Shown here: positions 15,971 to 24,690 of the stretch, piece by piece
How positions within the stretch are numbered: the stretch's first letter is position 1
How the letters are laid out: the number at the start of each line of letters is the position of its first letter
NCBI GenBank assembly: GCA_030636125.1
Contig: DAOVXM010000001.1
Span: forward strand, 1 to 27,248
DNA length: 27,248 nucleotides
Direction: 5' to 3'
From: Chloroflexota bacterium
GTDB taxonomy: Bacteria; Chloroflexota; Anaerolineae; Anaerolineales; UBA4823
Notes under the pieces: model-generated
Seen by the model: only the letters and a program-made list of their open reading frames with translations
Told to the model about the DNA's origin: nothing
Database searches by the model: none
Position numbers and translations under genes: made by a program

Positions 15971-16421
15971 ATCAAAATTGTGGCGATCATTAGGACAATA
16001 TATTCATAAACAACCTCGGCTTGAGCGCTTTCTAGATCGTATCTTACGACCAGTGGAAGTGATCACCAAAAAGCCTTTCTTTGGCTGTCATATGTGTGGT
16101 CAATGTGTGCTCCACTCCACCGGTATGGTGTGTCCGATGAACTGTCCCAAGAACCTTCGTAATGGTCCCTGTGGGGGTGTCAGGTTGGATGGGTCGTGCG
16201 AGGTTTATCCCGAAATGGAGTGTGTCTGGGCAAAAGCCTATGTTTATTCACAACGCTTATTGTGGCCTGAAGAGATCTATGACCTTAAACCCCCAGTCGA
16301 CTGGTCTTTGCAAGATTCCTCATCTTGGGTGAATTACCTTACCGGGCGCGACCAGATCGTTAGCGGGTGTGTTTCTGAACCAAAATCTGCCCTTGAGGTT
16401 GTGAACGAACATGGCAGGTAA
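15963..16421 (+). CDS. MTHFR C-terminal-domain protein (MetV-like, Cys-rich)
   Basis: 152 residues starting at GTG 15963. Eight cysteines lie in the motif beginning CHMCGQCVLHSTGMVCPMNC and continuing NGPCGG, C and C (Cys 42, 45, 48, 57, 61, 70, 79, 87). This matches the Pfam MTHFR_C family. Its members include MetV, the partner of MetF in the methylenetetrahydrofolate reductase of Wood-Ljungdahl acetogens. The cysteines should bind zinc or an iron-sulfur cluster and pass electrons to, or stabilise, the MetF flavin subunit; this role is inferred from the family. Its 3' end overlaps metF by 11 bp, strongly supporting a complex. Confidence 0.85.
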   Translation: MPESKLWRSLGQYIHKQPRLERFLDRILRPVEVITKKPFFGCHMCGQCVLHSTGMVCPMNCPKNLRNGPCGGVRLDGSCEVYPEMECVWAKAYVYSQRLLWPEEIYDLKPPVDWSLQDSSSWVNYLTGRDQIVSGCVSEPKSALEVVNEHGR

Positions 16422-17355
16422 TGACGTCCAAAGAACTCATTCCAGCCGCCTCTCCCGATTGCTTTCCTCTGGGCAATTTGTTGTAGCGGCTGAATTATCA
16501 CCCCCAAAAGGTGTGGATCTGGATAGAATTGAACGTGAAGCCCTTATCCTCAAGGATTACGCCGATGCGGTTAACGTGACCGACAACCAGGCTGCCAGCG
16601 TGCGTATGTCCAGCGTAGCTGTAAGCGCATTAATCAGGTATTATGGTGTCGAACCCGTCGTCCAGATGACTTGTCGAGACCGGAATCGTCTGGCAATCCA
16701 GGCCGACCTGCTGGGGGCTGCTGCATTGGGAGTACCCAACCTGCTCTGCTTGAGCGGCGATCATGGGCGATGGGGAGACCATCCCCATGCAAAAAATGTC
16801 TTCGACCTGGATTCAACCCACCTGATCCGCTTAGCCCGCAACATGGTAGTACATGGCTGCTTGGATAATGGGCGTGAGATTTCACCTAAGCCTGATTTCT
16901 TTATCGGTGCAGTGGCCAATCCCTTTGCACCGCCCTATGAATACCGCCCTTATCGACTGGCGAAGAAAGTCGCGGCCGGCGCGCGTTTTATACAAACCCA
17001 ATTGATCTATAACGTGGATCGCTTTCGCACTTATATGAAGCAAGTTGTTGATCTGGGCTTGCACGAAAAAGTGCATATCCTGGCCGGAGTTGGACCGCTA
17101 AAATCTGTTCGTGCGGCTCGTTTTATGGCTACACAGGTCGCAGGTATGGATGTGTCGCAAGAGATTATCGACCGGATGGCGAAAACACCTAAAGCTGCCC
17201 AGCCTGAGGAGGGTATACGCATTTGCGGCGAGGTGATCGAGCAAGTACGCGAGATCTCTGGGATTGCCGGCTTACATATCATGGCGGTTCATTGGGCAGA
17301 AGCGGTGCCTGAGATCGTCACTCGTGCTGGTTTATACCCCCGTCCAAAAGTGTAA
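16411..17355 (+). CDS. metF: Methylenetetrahydrofolate reductase, flavin subunit
   Basis: TIM-barrel FAD/FMN enzyme interconverting 5,10-methylene- and 5-methyl-tetrahydrofolate. 314 residues, slightly longer than E. coli MetF. The catalytic Glu appears in VVAAELSPPKG (Glu28). LLCLSGDHGRWGDHP occupies the place of the flavin-binding RGD region, and FIGAVANPF, GARFIQTQLIYNV and HILAGVGPL follow in family order. The ATG lies inside the end of the MetV-like gene. With that partner it could feed methyl groups to methionine synthesis or to a Wood-Ljungdahl pathway; no other pathway genes are visible here. No clear terminator follows. Confidence 0.92.
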   Translation: MAGNDVQRTHSSRLSRLLSSGQFVVAAELSPPKGVDLDRIEREALILKDYADAVNVTDNQAASVRMSSVAVSALIRYYGVEPVVQMTCRDRNRLAIQADLLGAAALGVPNLLCLSGDHGRWGDHPHAKNVFDLDSTHLIRLARNMVVHGCLDNGREISPKPDFFIGAVANPFAPPYEYRPYRLAKKVAAGARFIQTQLIYNVDRFRTYMKQVVDLGLHEKVHILAGVGPLKSVRAARFMATQVAGMDVSQEIIDRMAKTPKAAQPEEGIRICGEVIEQVREISGIAGLHIMAVHWAEAVPEIVTRAGLYPRPKV

Positions 17356-17465
17356 TCCTCAATTACACGTCTACAGCTTTCAAAACGCCGTGGTCCCTTC
17401 AAGATCGACTTCTGGATAAATTTTCTGCGGCTTAGGGGACATAGAGTTATAGACCCAATTGACTT

Positions 17466-17729
17466 TTACAATCCCATACCTAATTCCCCGGATCGCATGT
17501 CGACGATTTTTTGATAATGTACTAGGTCAGAGATTTTTTTAGCCTCCCAGATCATTTCCCAGGAATCGAATTTTTTTGCATCACCTGTGTCAGGCCCCCA
17601 AGGTTAGTGTTTTTCGGTTTTGCCGGTCATTGGGTCGCAGAACGAGACCAAGTCATATTCACCAGTTAAAGCCAGTTACGAAAGATTTATGGTGGCACAG
17701 CGCGACGAAACTGAATTAGTGGGGTTAAC
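17466..17729 (-). pseudogene. Possible decayed protein-coding remnant
   Basis: The 423-bp gap 17356-17778 contains no intact gene. One minus-strand frame reads through 17729-17466 with only two stop codons (17676-17678 and 17604-17606, both TAA). It encodes protein-like stretches such as GEYDLVSFCDPMTGKTEKH and AKKFDSWEMIWEAKKISDL. Composition looks like real coding sequence rather than random translation. I do not recognise the family. It has no start or ribosome site and ends at a TAA (17466-17468). It may be a relic of a small gene inserted behind metF. A chance open frame remains possible. Confidence 0.3.
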
Positions 17730-17778
17730 TTAATTGAAAAGCTTATTTTCTCTCTATTCTATATTCCTGGAGGATCCT

Positions 17779-18405
17779 ATGACATTCCAACTTTTGTGCA
17801 TGGCTCTGATTGCGATTGTGTTTGGGCTAGTGGTGGCCTTTTACGGCTACCGCATATTCCTGCTCCTATTGCCGATCTGGGGCTTTTTCTTTGGATTTGG
17901 GCTGGGTGCGCAAACCGTCACAGTCCTGTTTGGGGATGCGTTTCTAGCCACTGTGACAGGCTGGGTAGTCGGCTTCATCGTCGGCTTAATATTCGCGGTA
18001 CTTTCCTACCTGTTTTATATAATCGGGGTGGCCATATTCTCGGGTTCATTCGGCTATGCTTTGGGTGTGGCTATTATGGGTGCGATTGGGCTCACCGGTT
18101 TCATAGGGTGGTTGGTTGGCATTATCCTGGCCATCATTGTCGCAGCTGTGGTGTTGTTCTTTAATCTCCAAAAGTACGCCATTGAAATCATAACAGCTGC
18201 CGGAGGTGCGGCCATATCGATCGCCGGTATACTGGCTCCCTTCCAGGACATCCCATCTTCTGACCCAGGGGAAATCGTGAGGAGCACTATCAGCTCTTCG
18301 TGGTTGTGGGTCCTGTTCTGGCTTGTATTGGCTGTTTTTGCTTTCATTTTCCAGGAGCGCACTAACCGGGAATTCGATCTAGAGGAGCCGGAGAGAACCT
18401 GGTAG
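17779..18405 (+). CDS. DUF4203/TMEM198-like multi-pass membrane protein
   Basis: 208 residues with about seven glycine-rich transmembrane helices. It resembles the DUF4203 (TMEM198/TM7SF3-like) family, with YGYRIFLLLLPIWGFFFGFGLGAQ and the repeated small-residue helix patterns. A short acidic cytosolic tail follows (FDLEEPERTW). No transport or signalling role is established. I choose ATG 17779 because GGAGGA lies 4 nt upstream; a TTG start at 17734 would add 15 poorly supported residues. It stands alone between the degraded region and the hairpin pair at 18629. Confidence 0.75.
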   Translation: MTFQLLCMALIAIVFGLVVAFYGYRIFLLLLPIWGFFFGFGLGAQTVTVLFGDAFLATVTGWVVGFIVGLIFAVLSYLFYIIGVAIFSGSFGYALGVAIMGAIGLTGFIGWLVGIILAIIVAAVVLFFNLQKYAIEIITAAGGAAISIAGILAPFQDIPSSDPGEIVRSTISSSWLWVLFWLVLAVFAFIFQERTNREFDLEEPERTW

Positions 18406-18450
18406 TCTAGCCCGGAGCCAATTTATTAATCGGTTAGATGGTTGCTAGGT

Positions 18451-18480
18451 GAGGGGAAGCCACATAAACGGCTTTCCCTC
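18451..18480 (+). terminator. Candidate stem-loop terminator after the DUF4203 gene
   Basis: GAGGGGAAGCC (18451-18461) pairs with GGCTTTCCCTC (18470-18480), 11 bp with one G-T, around an 8-nt loop, 45 bp after the stop. The downstream sequence is only moderately T-rich, so this could also be an mRNA-stabilising hairpin. Confidence 0.5.
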
Positions 18481-18959
18481 CAGTTTCACTTCAAAGGATT
18501 GCCTTTGATAAACGAAGACAATCCAGGTCTATGGTGTTCTCTCTCGTGGCAGGTGGCACGACTGAAAAGTAATCTCACACGTTTGAATGAATGGGGGTAA
18601 TCTTAATATTTATACGCTAACGCTGCTTAAGTAATTTGCGGAATGAATTTTAAAATAAATCTGGTGTCAAAACCGCAAATTACTTTTAGCAAATGCCGGA
18701 TTGGCGTTTTTATATTCAAGTTGCTTTCCGGCATTTGCATATCATTACTACCTCTTCTAATAAATCTAGCTGTCCATCATAAGTGATTCCGTTAGCCTCA
18801 CGCTCGTCCATCCATAACCTAACTCTTTGTTAATCTACCCATCCTTTCGCCTGGATGTATAATCTCCAGAAATCTAGAAATAACCTCATCTAGGAAGATG
18901 ATCACTCAGAGGGGTTGCTTGAGGTGGGTGTGTTTCCATGTGATGAGGTCGTGAATATT
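18481..18959. other. Long intergenic region before the lipoprotein gene
   Basis: No credible gene on either strand. The region is AT-rich and contains the tandem hairpins D and E (18629-18738). I see no clear sigma70 promoter pair for the lipoprotein gene. Confidence 0.4.
18629..18738. repeat. Tandem long-loop hairpins D and E
   Basis: Hairpin D: perfect 13-bp arms 18629-18641 and 18673-18685 with a 31-nt loop. Three nucleotides (TTA) further, hairpin E: perfect 11-bp arms 18689-18699 and 18728-18738 (GCAAATGCCGG/CCGGCATTTGC) with a 28-nt loop. Arm sequences are unrelated to modules A, B and C and the ACTAGTG ends are absent, but the two-hairpin layout and loop sizes are the same. The loops of D and A share a loose pattern (ATGAA, T-run, ATC-TGG). 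Confidence 0.85.
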
Positions 18960-19790
18960 ATGTTGAAGCGTTCAATTTATTCGATCTATGTCTTAACTTT
19001 AATTTTTCTAGTTGGTTGCTCCGCGGAGTTTCACTCCTCTACGCAAATGCCAACGAACACCTTCATTCCGTCTTTCACTGCTGCATCATCCAGCACCATC
19101 ACACCGACAAGCACCAATACACCTATTCCAACGGAAACGGCTACACCAACCTTGACACCTACGGAAACCGCGAGCTTTACCCCTACTGAGACAGCTACCA
19201 CCACCCTGACGCCAACGGTCACGTTGACGCCCTCTCCGCCGCAGGGAATTTTGAAGGTGGAAAGAGCTCATTGTCGTTATGGTCCCGGGGCGGCTTATTT
19301 GCATGAGTATGGCTTGCTTCAAGGTATCCCTGTGGAGATTCAGGGGCGCACTGACCGGGGTGACTGGCTCTATGTGTTACCATTATGGTTTGAAACGAGT
19401 TGCTGGATCAAAGCTGATCTGCTGGAGATCAGTGGTGATATCTTCAGTGTGGAGCCTTACTACGGCATATTGCCTTTCTCAGATAACTATCCGCCACCCT
19501 ATGTTATCAGCGTGACCCGCACTGGTGATGAGGTGACTGTTAGCTGGTCTGATGTTCGTATGACTGAGGATAAATACCGCGGTTATTTGATCGAGACCTG
19601 GATTTGTCAGGATGGTGAGCTAGTCTTTACCCCGGTGAATATCGATGGGTTTATGACTAAGTTCACTGACGAACCCGGCTGCGACGAACCATCCAGAGCA
19701 CGGATTTACAGCGCACAAAAGCAGGGTTATTCCAAATGGAGGATTATCCCCTGGCCTTCTCACGAACCAACACCAAAAGCTATACCTTAA
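18960..19790 (+). CDS. Secreted lipoprotein with Thr/Pro-rich linker and SH3-like domain
   Basis: 276 residues from ATG 18960. The N terminus is a lipoprotein signal, [20 protein letters not shown], whose lipobox LVGC gives a lipidated Cys at position 20. A low-complexity spacer of TPT/TET repeats (about 28-95) follows, then a bacterial SH3-like domain (about 97-158: [25 protein letters not shown]). The C-terminal part, with VTVSWSDV, resembles a fibronectin type III-like strand pattern. It is anchored outside the membrane and probably binds cell-envelope or extracellular material; the ligand is unknown. A TTG at 18915 would add 15 residues before the signal and is less likely. It is followed 26 bp later by a serine hydrolase gene. 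Confidence 0.82.
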   Translation: MLKRSIYSIYVLTLIFLVGCSAEFHSSTQMPTNTFIPSFTAASSSTITPTSTNTPIPTETATPTLTPTETASFTPTETATTTLTPTVTLTPSPPQGILKVERAHCRYGPGAAYLHEYGLLQGIPVEIQGRTDRGDWLYVLPLWFETSCWIKADLLEISGDIFSVEPYYGILPFSDNYPPPYVISVTRTGDEVTVSWSDVRMTEDKYRGYLIETWICQDGELVFTPVNIDGFMTKFTDEPGCDEPSRARIYSAQKQGYSKWRIIPWPSHEPTPKAIP

Positions 19791-19816
19791 AGGGATTTGT
19801 ATTTTGAGGAGACCTT

Positions 19817-21070
19817 ATGAAAATTATTAGCGCCCGCGTGATGAAAGTGGTTGGCATTTTTATCGTCGCCCTGATAGGATTTGTCGTCCTGGGACTTGTT
19901 ATTGCCAGCTTCTTGTACCCATCCGAATACATCCGCAGGGTCGTCGCCTGGGGGCTTTTGCCACCTGGATGGGTTGATTCCCATGTTAATGATTACCTGA
20001 ACAACTTCCCCGAGCACCAACTGGATGCTGCTCCGAGGACTTTTTACTTCGCCGATTCGCCGGATGTGGAGCGAGTTGCCGGACTTTTTGAATCAATCCT
20101 GGAGGTCGACGATTTCGACACATTCCTGGAGGAGAACGACACCCAGGCTTTTATTGTTATTCAGGATGAAACCATTCTCTATGAAAACTATTTCAACGAT
20201 GCTCAACGCGATTCGATGATGACCTCATTTTCTGTGGCAAAATCATTCACATCAGCTCTGGTAGGTATTGCTATTGCAGATGGTTTTATCAACAGCGTTG
20301 ATGACCCTATCACAGATTATCTTCCGGAACTGGCAGAGCGAGATCCCCGCTTCAACGATATCACAATTCGTCACTTGCTGATGATGGCTTCTGGTCTCGA
20401 ATACCAGGAGATGCGCCTCGGCTTATTCAATGGTGATGATCCTTTGACCACCTACTATCCTGACCAGCGGAAAGCGGCACTTGAATTTACTAATATTAAG
20501 GACACACCTGGTGAATATTTTCTCTATAACAAGTATCATCCTCAGTTGTTGGGTATGATCCTCGAACGTGCTACCGGGATCTCAGTCACCGAGTATATGC
20601 AAGCGAAGCTCTGGGATCCTTTAGGCATGGAATTCAGTGGCTCGTGGAGCATCGATAGTGTAGAGAGCGGGTTTGAGAAGATGGAGGCCGGGGTTAATGC
20701 GCGTGCCATCGACTTCGCTAAGCTCGGACGGTTGTACCTGGAGAATGGGGGGTGGAATGGGGTGCAGGTCATCTCTTCAGACTGGGTGGCGGAATCTACC
20801 CAGTCGGATCCTGCGACTCAAAATAACTCTTATTACCCGGATGAATTTGGTCAAACCATATTTAACGATCTACAAGGTTATTATAAGTATATGTGGTATG
20901 GATATTCCCGAGATGGGGGTGAGAATGATTTCGCTGCCGAGGGTGATCATGGACAGTTTATCTACCTCTCTCCACAAAAAAACTTGATCATCATCCGCAA
21001 CGGTGATGAGTATGGGATCTCCTGGGATGAATGGATTCAGATATTCTACAAGTTTGCGTCCGATCTTTAA
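19817..21070 (+). CDS. Membrane-anchored serine hydrolase of the beta-lactamase/esterase (class C) family
   Basis: 417 residues. An N-terminal helix (about 10-33) anchors the protein or acts as an uncleaved signal. The catalytic SxxK is SVAK (139-142), inside TSFSVAKSFTSALVGIAI. The second element is YNK (237-239) in place of the usual YxN. A GDHGQFIYLSP stretch replaces the KTG-like third motif. This fits the esterase/6-aminohexanoate-dimer-hydrolase-like branch rather than true beta-lactamases. Substrate unknown. GAGGAGA precedes the ATG. It is probably co-transcribed with the lipoprotein, 26 bp upstream. Confidence 0.88.
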   Translation: MKIISARVMKVVGIFIVALIGFVVLGLVIASFLYPSEYIRRVVAWGLLPPGWVDSHVNDYLNNFPEHQLDAAPRTFYFADSPDVERVAGLFESILEVDDFDTFLEENDTQAFIVIQDETILYENYFNDAQRDSMMTSFSVAKSFTSALVGIAIADGFINSVDDPITDYLPELAERDPRFNDITIRHLLMMASGLEYQEMRLGLFNGDDPLTTYYPDQRKAALEFTNIKDTPGEYFLYNKYHPQLLGMILERATGISVTEYMQAKLWDPLGMEFSGSWSIDSVESGFEKMEAGVNARAIDFAKLGRLYLENGGWNGVQVISSDWVAESTQSDPATQNNSYYPDEFGQTIFNDLQGYYKYMWYGYSRDGGENDFAAEGDHGQFIYLSPQKNLIIIRNGDEYGISWDEWIQIFYKFASDL

Positions 21071-21096
21071 TTTAGTCGAAAAATTGGGAATTGGAA

Positions 21097-21525
21097 ATGT
21101 GCTATTCCATCTACGTGAGTACGGACTTGGATGATGATATGTCACTGAATAATACTGAATTGATCCAGTTTGAGGGAGTATTGTCAGAGAATCCTATCCT
21201 TTCTTTGCTTGAGTATGAGCATAAGTGGTATGTGGCTTCTAAAAGTGGCTGCAGCTGTACTTTCAGACACTTAACGAGCACTGAATTGGGATTTGACGCC
21301 CCAGTGTATTGGTATGATGAGGGAGAAGACGCTATAGCTGCAACGCTAGCATTTATAAAAATTGTCCGTGAGGTAATTGATCGAGGCGGTAATGTAGATT
21401 GTATAGACGTTTGGTCTGGGGCAGATACGGGGGATATCATGGAGAAAATCGTGGACCTTGGAGAAATTGAAGACGAGCAGTTCCGTTTTTTTGAAAACTA
21501 TCGCTTTCTTTTTGTGCAGGAGTAA
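21097..21525 (+). CDS. Small conserved-looking protein of unknown function
   Basis: 142 residues from ATG 21097, 26 bp after the serine hydrolase stop; a TTG six bases earlier is the alternative start. The product is acidic and soluble and begins MCYSIYVSTD. The most striking part is SKSGCSCTFRHL (about 49-60), with a Cys-Ser-Cys arrangement, followed by a Trp/Tyr-rich PVYWYDEGED and two helices. No signal or membrane segment. The CSC pair could bind a metal or form a reactive site, which is a guess. I do not recognise a named family. Confidence 0.7.
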   Translation: MCYSIYVSTDLDDDMSLNNTELIQFEGVLSENPILSLLEYEHKWYVASKSGCSCTFRHLTSTELGFDAPVYWYDEGEDAIAATLAFIKIVREVIDRGGNVDCIDVWSGADTGDIMEKIVDLGEIEDEQFRFFENYRFLFVQE

Positions 21526-21689
21526 TAAGAAGTTGCTGAAGTGCACATGGTAAGCTTATAGACCAGGATGTGTGTGTAAAGGCGAAAGAAAATACTGGGA
21601 GGGTGTAAGCTAAGAAAACGCACAAAGTTTGATCACCAACTACATTACTGGTAAATTTGAATCGATGAATCAGAATCTGGGGGTAACGA

Positions 21690-21718
21690 TTGACCTGAAA
21701 AGTTAATTCCTGTATAGT
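21690..21718 (+). promoter_or_regulatory. Sigma70-type promoter for the second serine hydrolase
   Basis: TTGACC (21690-21695) and TATAGT (21713-21718) are separated by exactly 17 nt. The start would be near 21725, 44 or 74 nt before the two possible ATGs. It marks a new transcription unit after the unknown gene at 21097. Confidence 0.6.
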
Positions 21719-21768
21719 GATGATTGGAATGATGTTTGAATCACTGTTGATTCGAGCTGTGTGATGTT

Positions 21769-22962
21769 ATGCGGATTTTTGGCAGCAAGGATATTACTAT
21801 GTCTCCATTTATGGTTGAAAAGTCAGTTGACCCTGAATCAGTGAATATGGATGCAGGTAGATTGGCAAAGGTTGTTGAACGCTTTCATACTCAGCAACAA
21901 TCTGGATCTTTTCCCGGAGGACAGTTGGTTTTAAAGCGGCATGGAAAGCTGGTGCTTAACGATCAGATAGGTGTTGCGCGTGGGTTCCGGAAAAGTGAAT
22001 CAACTTCACATCTATTGGTTCAATCACAAACTCCATTTCCGGTTTTATCTGCTGGAAAACCTCTCGCTGCGATTGCTATAGCGATGCTGGATGAGCGCGG
22101 CTTACTGGATGTGAGTGCTCCCATAGCTGACATCTTTCCGAGGTTTGCTAAACATGGAAAGGATCAAATCACGGTGTTAGATGTTTTGACACATCGGTCT
22201 GGAATTCTAATGCCGGATATTATAAAAGAAGGACAATCGTGGGGAGACAATGAAGCAATTCGGGAAGCATTAATTGATACTGTTCCTACCTACGCTCGGG
22301 GTACCCTGGCTTACCACCCACATGAATATGGGTGGATATTGAATGAAGTTATGCTGAGGGTGGATGGCAGGAGTTTGGCTGCTTTTTTTGTGGAGGAGAT
22401 TGCTACACCATTGCAACTACCGGCTCTTCGTTTCGGATTGGCTGGCCGAGATATTAAATCTGTGGCATTTTCCTACTGGTTGGGAGAGGGTAATGTCAAT
22501 GTAGCTGGTGTGAATGTAGCTAAGGATTTTGAAAAACAGAACTCAAAAGAATTCTTAAATGCAGAAAACCCGGCCACCAGTTTAGTCACTGATGCATCCA
22601 GCCTGGTAGCTTTCTATGATTTTCTTTTAATTGGAGGAAAGACACCATCAGGGAAGCAGTTGATTTCAGAAAAAACGATCAGAGCATATACCTCGCGGCA
22701 TGTGCTTTCATGGGATAGAAGCCTAAACACCCCTTTAGCTATAGGGAGGGGATTCGTCCTGGGAATGCGACTTCCCTCAAGTTTTGGGTGGTGGAACACA
22801 AATTTATGCTTTGGACACGCGGGAGGTTTTTCATCCCTGGCATTCGGTGATTACCGCACAAACATTTCAGTGGCTATCGTCACAAATGGAAATAAAAGCA
22901 CAACTGACTTCGTAAATCGGTTTGTGCCTCTGGCTCACGGGCTACGAAGTGCCTGCAAATAA
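21769..22962 (+). CDS. Serine hydrolase, beta-lactamase-like (class C) family
   Basis: 397 residues without an obvious signal peptide. The SxxK nucleophile motif is SAGK (94-97) within FPVLSAGKPLAAIAIAML. ITVLDVLTHRSGI is the conserved helix seen in this family, AYHPHEYGWILNEV supplies the expected second Tyr, and FGHAGGFSSLAFGD is the HxG third motif. The first ATG (21769) has no ribosome site; the ATG at 21799 has AAGGAT about 7 nt upstream and would give 387 residues. It differs clearly from the other serine hydrolase at 19817 and is not a recent duplicate. Substrate unknown; a cytosolic esterase role is plausible. Confidence 0.85.
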   Translation: MRIFGSKDITMSPFMVEKSVDPESVNMDAGRLAKVVERFHTQQQSGSFPGGQLVLKRHGKLVLNDQIGVARGFRKSESTSHLLVQSQTPFPVLSAGKPLAAIAIAMLDERGLLDVSAPIADIFPRFAKHGKDQITVLDVLTHRSGILMPDIIKEGQSWGDNEAIREALIDTVPTYARGTLAYHPHEYGWILNEVMLRVDGRSLAAFFVEEIATPLQLPALRFGLAGRDIKSVAFSYWLGEGNVNVAGVNVAKDFEKQNSKEFLNAENPATSLVTDASSLVAFYDFLLIGGKTPSGKQLISEKTIRAYTSRHVLSWDRSLNTPLAIGRGFVLGMRLPSSFGWWNTNLCFGHAGGFSSLAFGDYRTNISVAIVTNGNKSTTDFVNRFVPLAHGLRSACK

Positions 22963-23016
22963 GTAACGAGGGCTTTAGATTCGGAATAATTCAGGGTACA
23001 GAGGAGGACCTATATT

Positions 23017-24504
23017 ATGACCCAAGAAAAAATCAATCTTCCAGAGGAGACGCTTGACCCGGAAGACTGGGATGCTATGCATGATCTTGGCCAGCGTATG
23101 ATTACCGACATGCTGGATTATACGAGGTCAGTACGTGAACGTCCTGCGTGGCGTCACGCTCCAGAGAAGATCAAGGAGCACTTCAGCACGCCGCTGCCGT
23201 TTGATCCACAACCGCCGGAAGAGGTCTATGAGGAATTCCTGGATTATGTGCTGCCCTATCCGCTGGGGAACAACCATCCGCGCTTCTGGGGTTGGGTGGC
23301 TGGGACTGGGACGGTCTTGGGGGCTCTGGCTGAACTGCTGGCAGGCTCGATGAATACAGCCCAGGGTGCTTTTGCTTATCACAGCGCCAATTATGTTGAG
23401 AATCAGGTGATCGACTGGATCAAGGAGATGCTGGGTTACCCCGCATCATCCAGTGGTCTGCTGACCAGTGGATGCTCTGCCGCAAACCTGATCGGACTGG
23501 CAGTGGCTCGGAATACAAAAGCCGGATTTGATCTGCGCAGGGAAGGCATCCAAGCCGCTCCGAAGAAGATGGTGTTATATGCATCAGACGAAATCCACAG
23601 CTCAAACCAGAGAGCTGTGGAACTATTAGGCCTGGGCGGCGATGCGCTTCGCAGGGTGCCGGTCAACACTGAATTCCAGATCGACCTTGATTTGCTAAAG
23701 GCGGCTATCAGCCAGGACCGGCATAACGGGCATAGACCATTTTGCGTGATTGGAGCAGCCGGGACGACCAACACCGGCGCTATCGACGATCTCAATGCGC
23801 TGGTCGATATCTGCCAGGAAGAGGATCTTTGGTTGCATGTTGACGGTGCATTTGGAGCCTGGGCCGCGTTAGCCCCCAGCTCTAGACATCTGGTAGATGG
23901 GATGGCGCGAGCCGATTCGCTGGCTTTGGACCTGCATAAGTGGATGTATGTTCCCTATGAAATCGGGTGTGTCCTGGTACGGAGTGAAGTAGATCATCGA
24001 AAATCATTTTCATTGACTCCCGATTACCTCGCCCATGGAGAAGGTGAGCTTGGTTTGACAGGGGTTGATCTACCATGGCTTAGTGACTATGGCTTCCAGC
24101 TCTCGCGCGGGTTTCGAGCGCTCAAAGCCTGGATGTCGATCAAAGAGCATGGAGTCAATAAATATGGAAGGTTGATCCAACAAAACATAGACCAGGCAAG
24201 TTATCTGGCCGGAATGATTGAGGCTGCTCCAGAATTGGAGTTAGCGGTTCAGGTCAGCCTTAGTGTTGTTTGTTTTCGCTACGTCGTGGCTGGGATGGAT
24301 GAAACTGAACTTGATTATCTTAACAAGAAAATCGAGATCGAGTTACAAGAAAGGGGCGTAGCGGTACCATCAGTAACAATGATACATGGCAGATATGTCC
24401 TGCGGGTAGCGATCACCAATCACCGCAGCCGCCGTGAAGACTTTGATGTACTGGTGCGAGAGATTATTCGGATAGGGAATCATTTGCGGATTTCTGAAAA
24501 ATAA
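23017..24504 (+). CDS. PLP-dependent group II decarboxylase (aromatic-L-amino-acid decarboxylase-like)
   Basis: 495 residues, the size of aromatic amino acid decarboxylases. HPRFWGWVAGTGTVLGALAELLAG (83-106) is a family substrate-site segment, the SGCSAANLIGLAVAR stretch holds the cofactor phosphate, His194 stacks on PLP, HVDGAFG (274-280) carries Asp276, and ALDLHKWMYVPYE contains the PLP-binding Lys308. The exact substrate (Trp, Tyr, DOPA, Glu or Asp) cannot be assigned. The protein is cytosolic. The ATG has GAGGAGG 9 nt upstream. It lies 54 bp after the serine hydrolase and may share its promoter at 21690. Confidence 0.93.
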   Translation: MTQEKINLPEETLDPEDWDAMHDLGQRMITDMLDYTRSVRERPAWRHAPEKIKEHFSTPLPFDPQPPEEVYEEFLDYVLPYPLGNNHPRFWGWVAGTGTVLGALAELLAGSMNTAQGAFAYHSANYVENQVIDWIKEMLGYPASSSGLLTSGCSAANLIGLAVARNTKAGFDLRREGIQAAPKKMVLYASDEIHSSNQRAVELLGLGGDALRRVPVNTEFQIDLDLLKAAISQDRHNGHRPFCVIGAAGTTNTGAIDDLNALVDICQEEDLWLHVDGAFGAWAALAPSSRHLVDGMARADSLALDLHKWMYVPYEIGCVLVRSEVDHRKSFSLTPDYLAHGEGELGLTGVDLPWLSDYGFQLSRGFRALKAWMSIKEHGVNKYGRLIQQNIDQASYLAGMIEAAPELELAVQVSLSVVCFRYVVAGMDETELDYLNKKIEIELQERGVAVPSVTMIHGRYVLRVAITNHRSRREDFDVLVREIIRIGNHLRISEK

Positions 24505-24690
24505 TATATTATGTATATTAAGCCAGACTGATTCAGTGTACATTAGTTGATAAGTGTTTGGTAAATCCCCGTATGATACTCAGATTCTCATGAATGTCAC
24601 CACGGGCTTTTGCTAGTTGTAGAGGTGAGTCTAAGTCTATCTCAATTCCAATTATCATGTGCCAATCGCATCATGGAAGGAGGATGTAGC

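Noticed and set aside
19031..19322. Open frames opposite the Thr/Pro-rich part of the lipoprotein gene
   Set aside because: Valine/glycine-rich translations are the mirror image of the ACN/CCN repeat codons; no ribosome site.
21552..21610. AGCTTA / TAAGCT inverted repeat after the unknown gene
   Set aside because: Only six base pairs with a loop of more than 40 nt; expected by chance.
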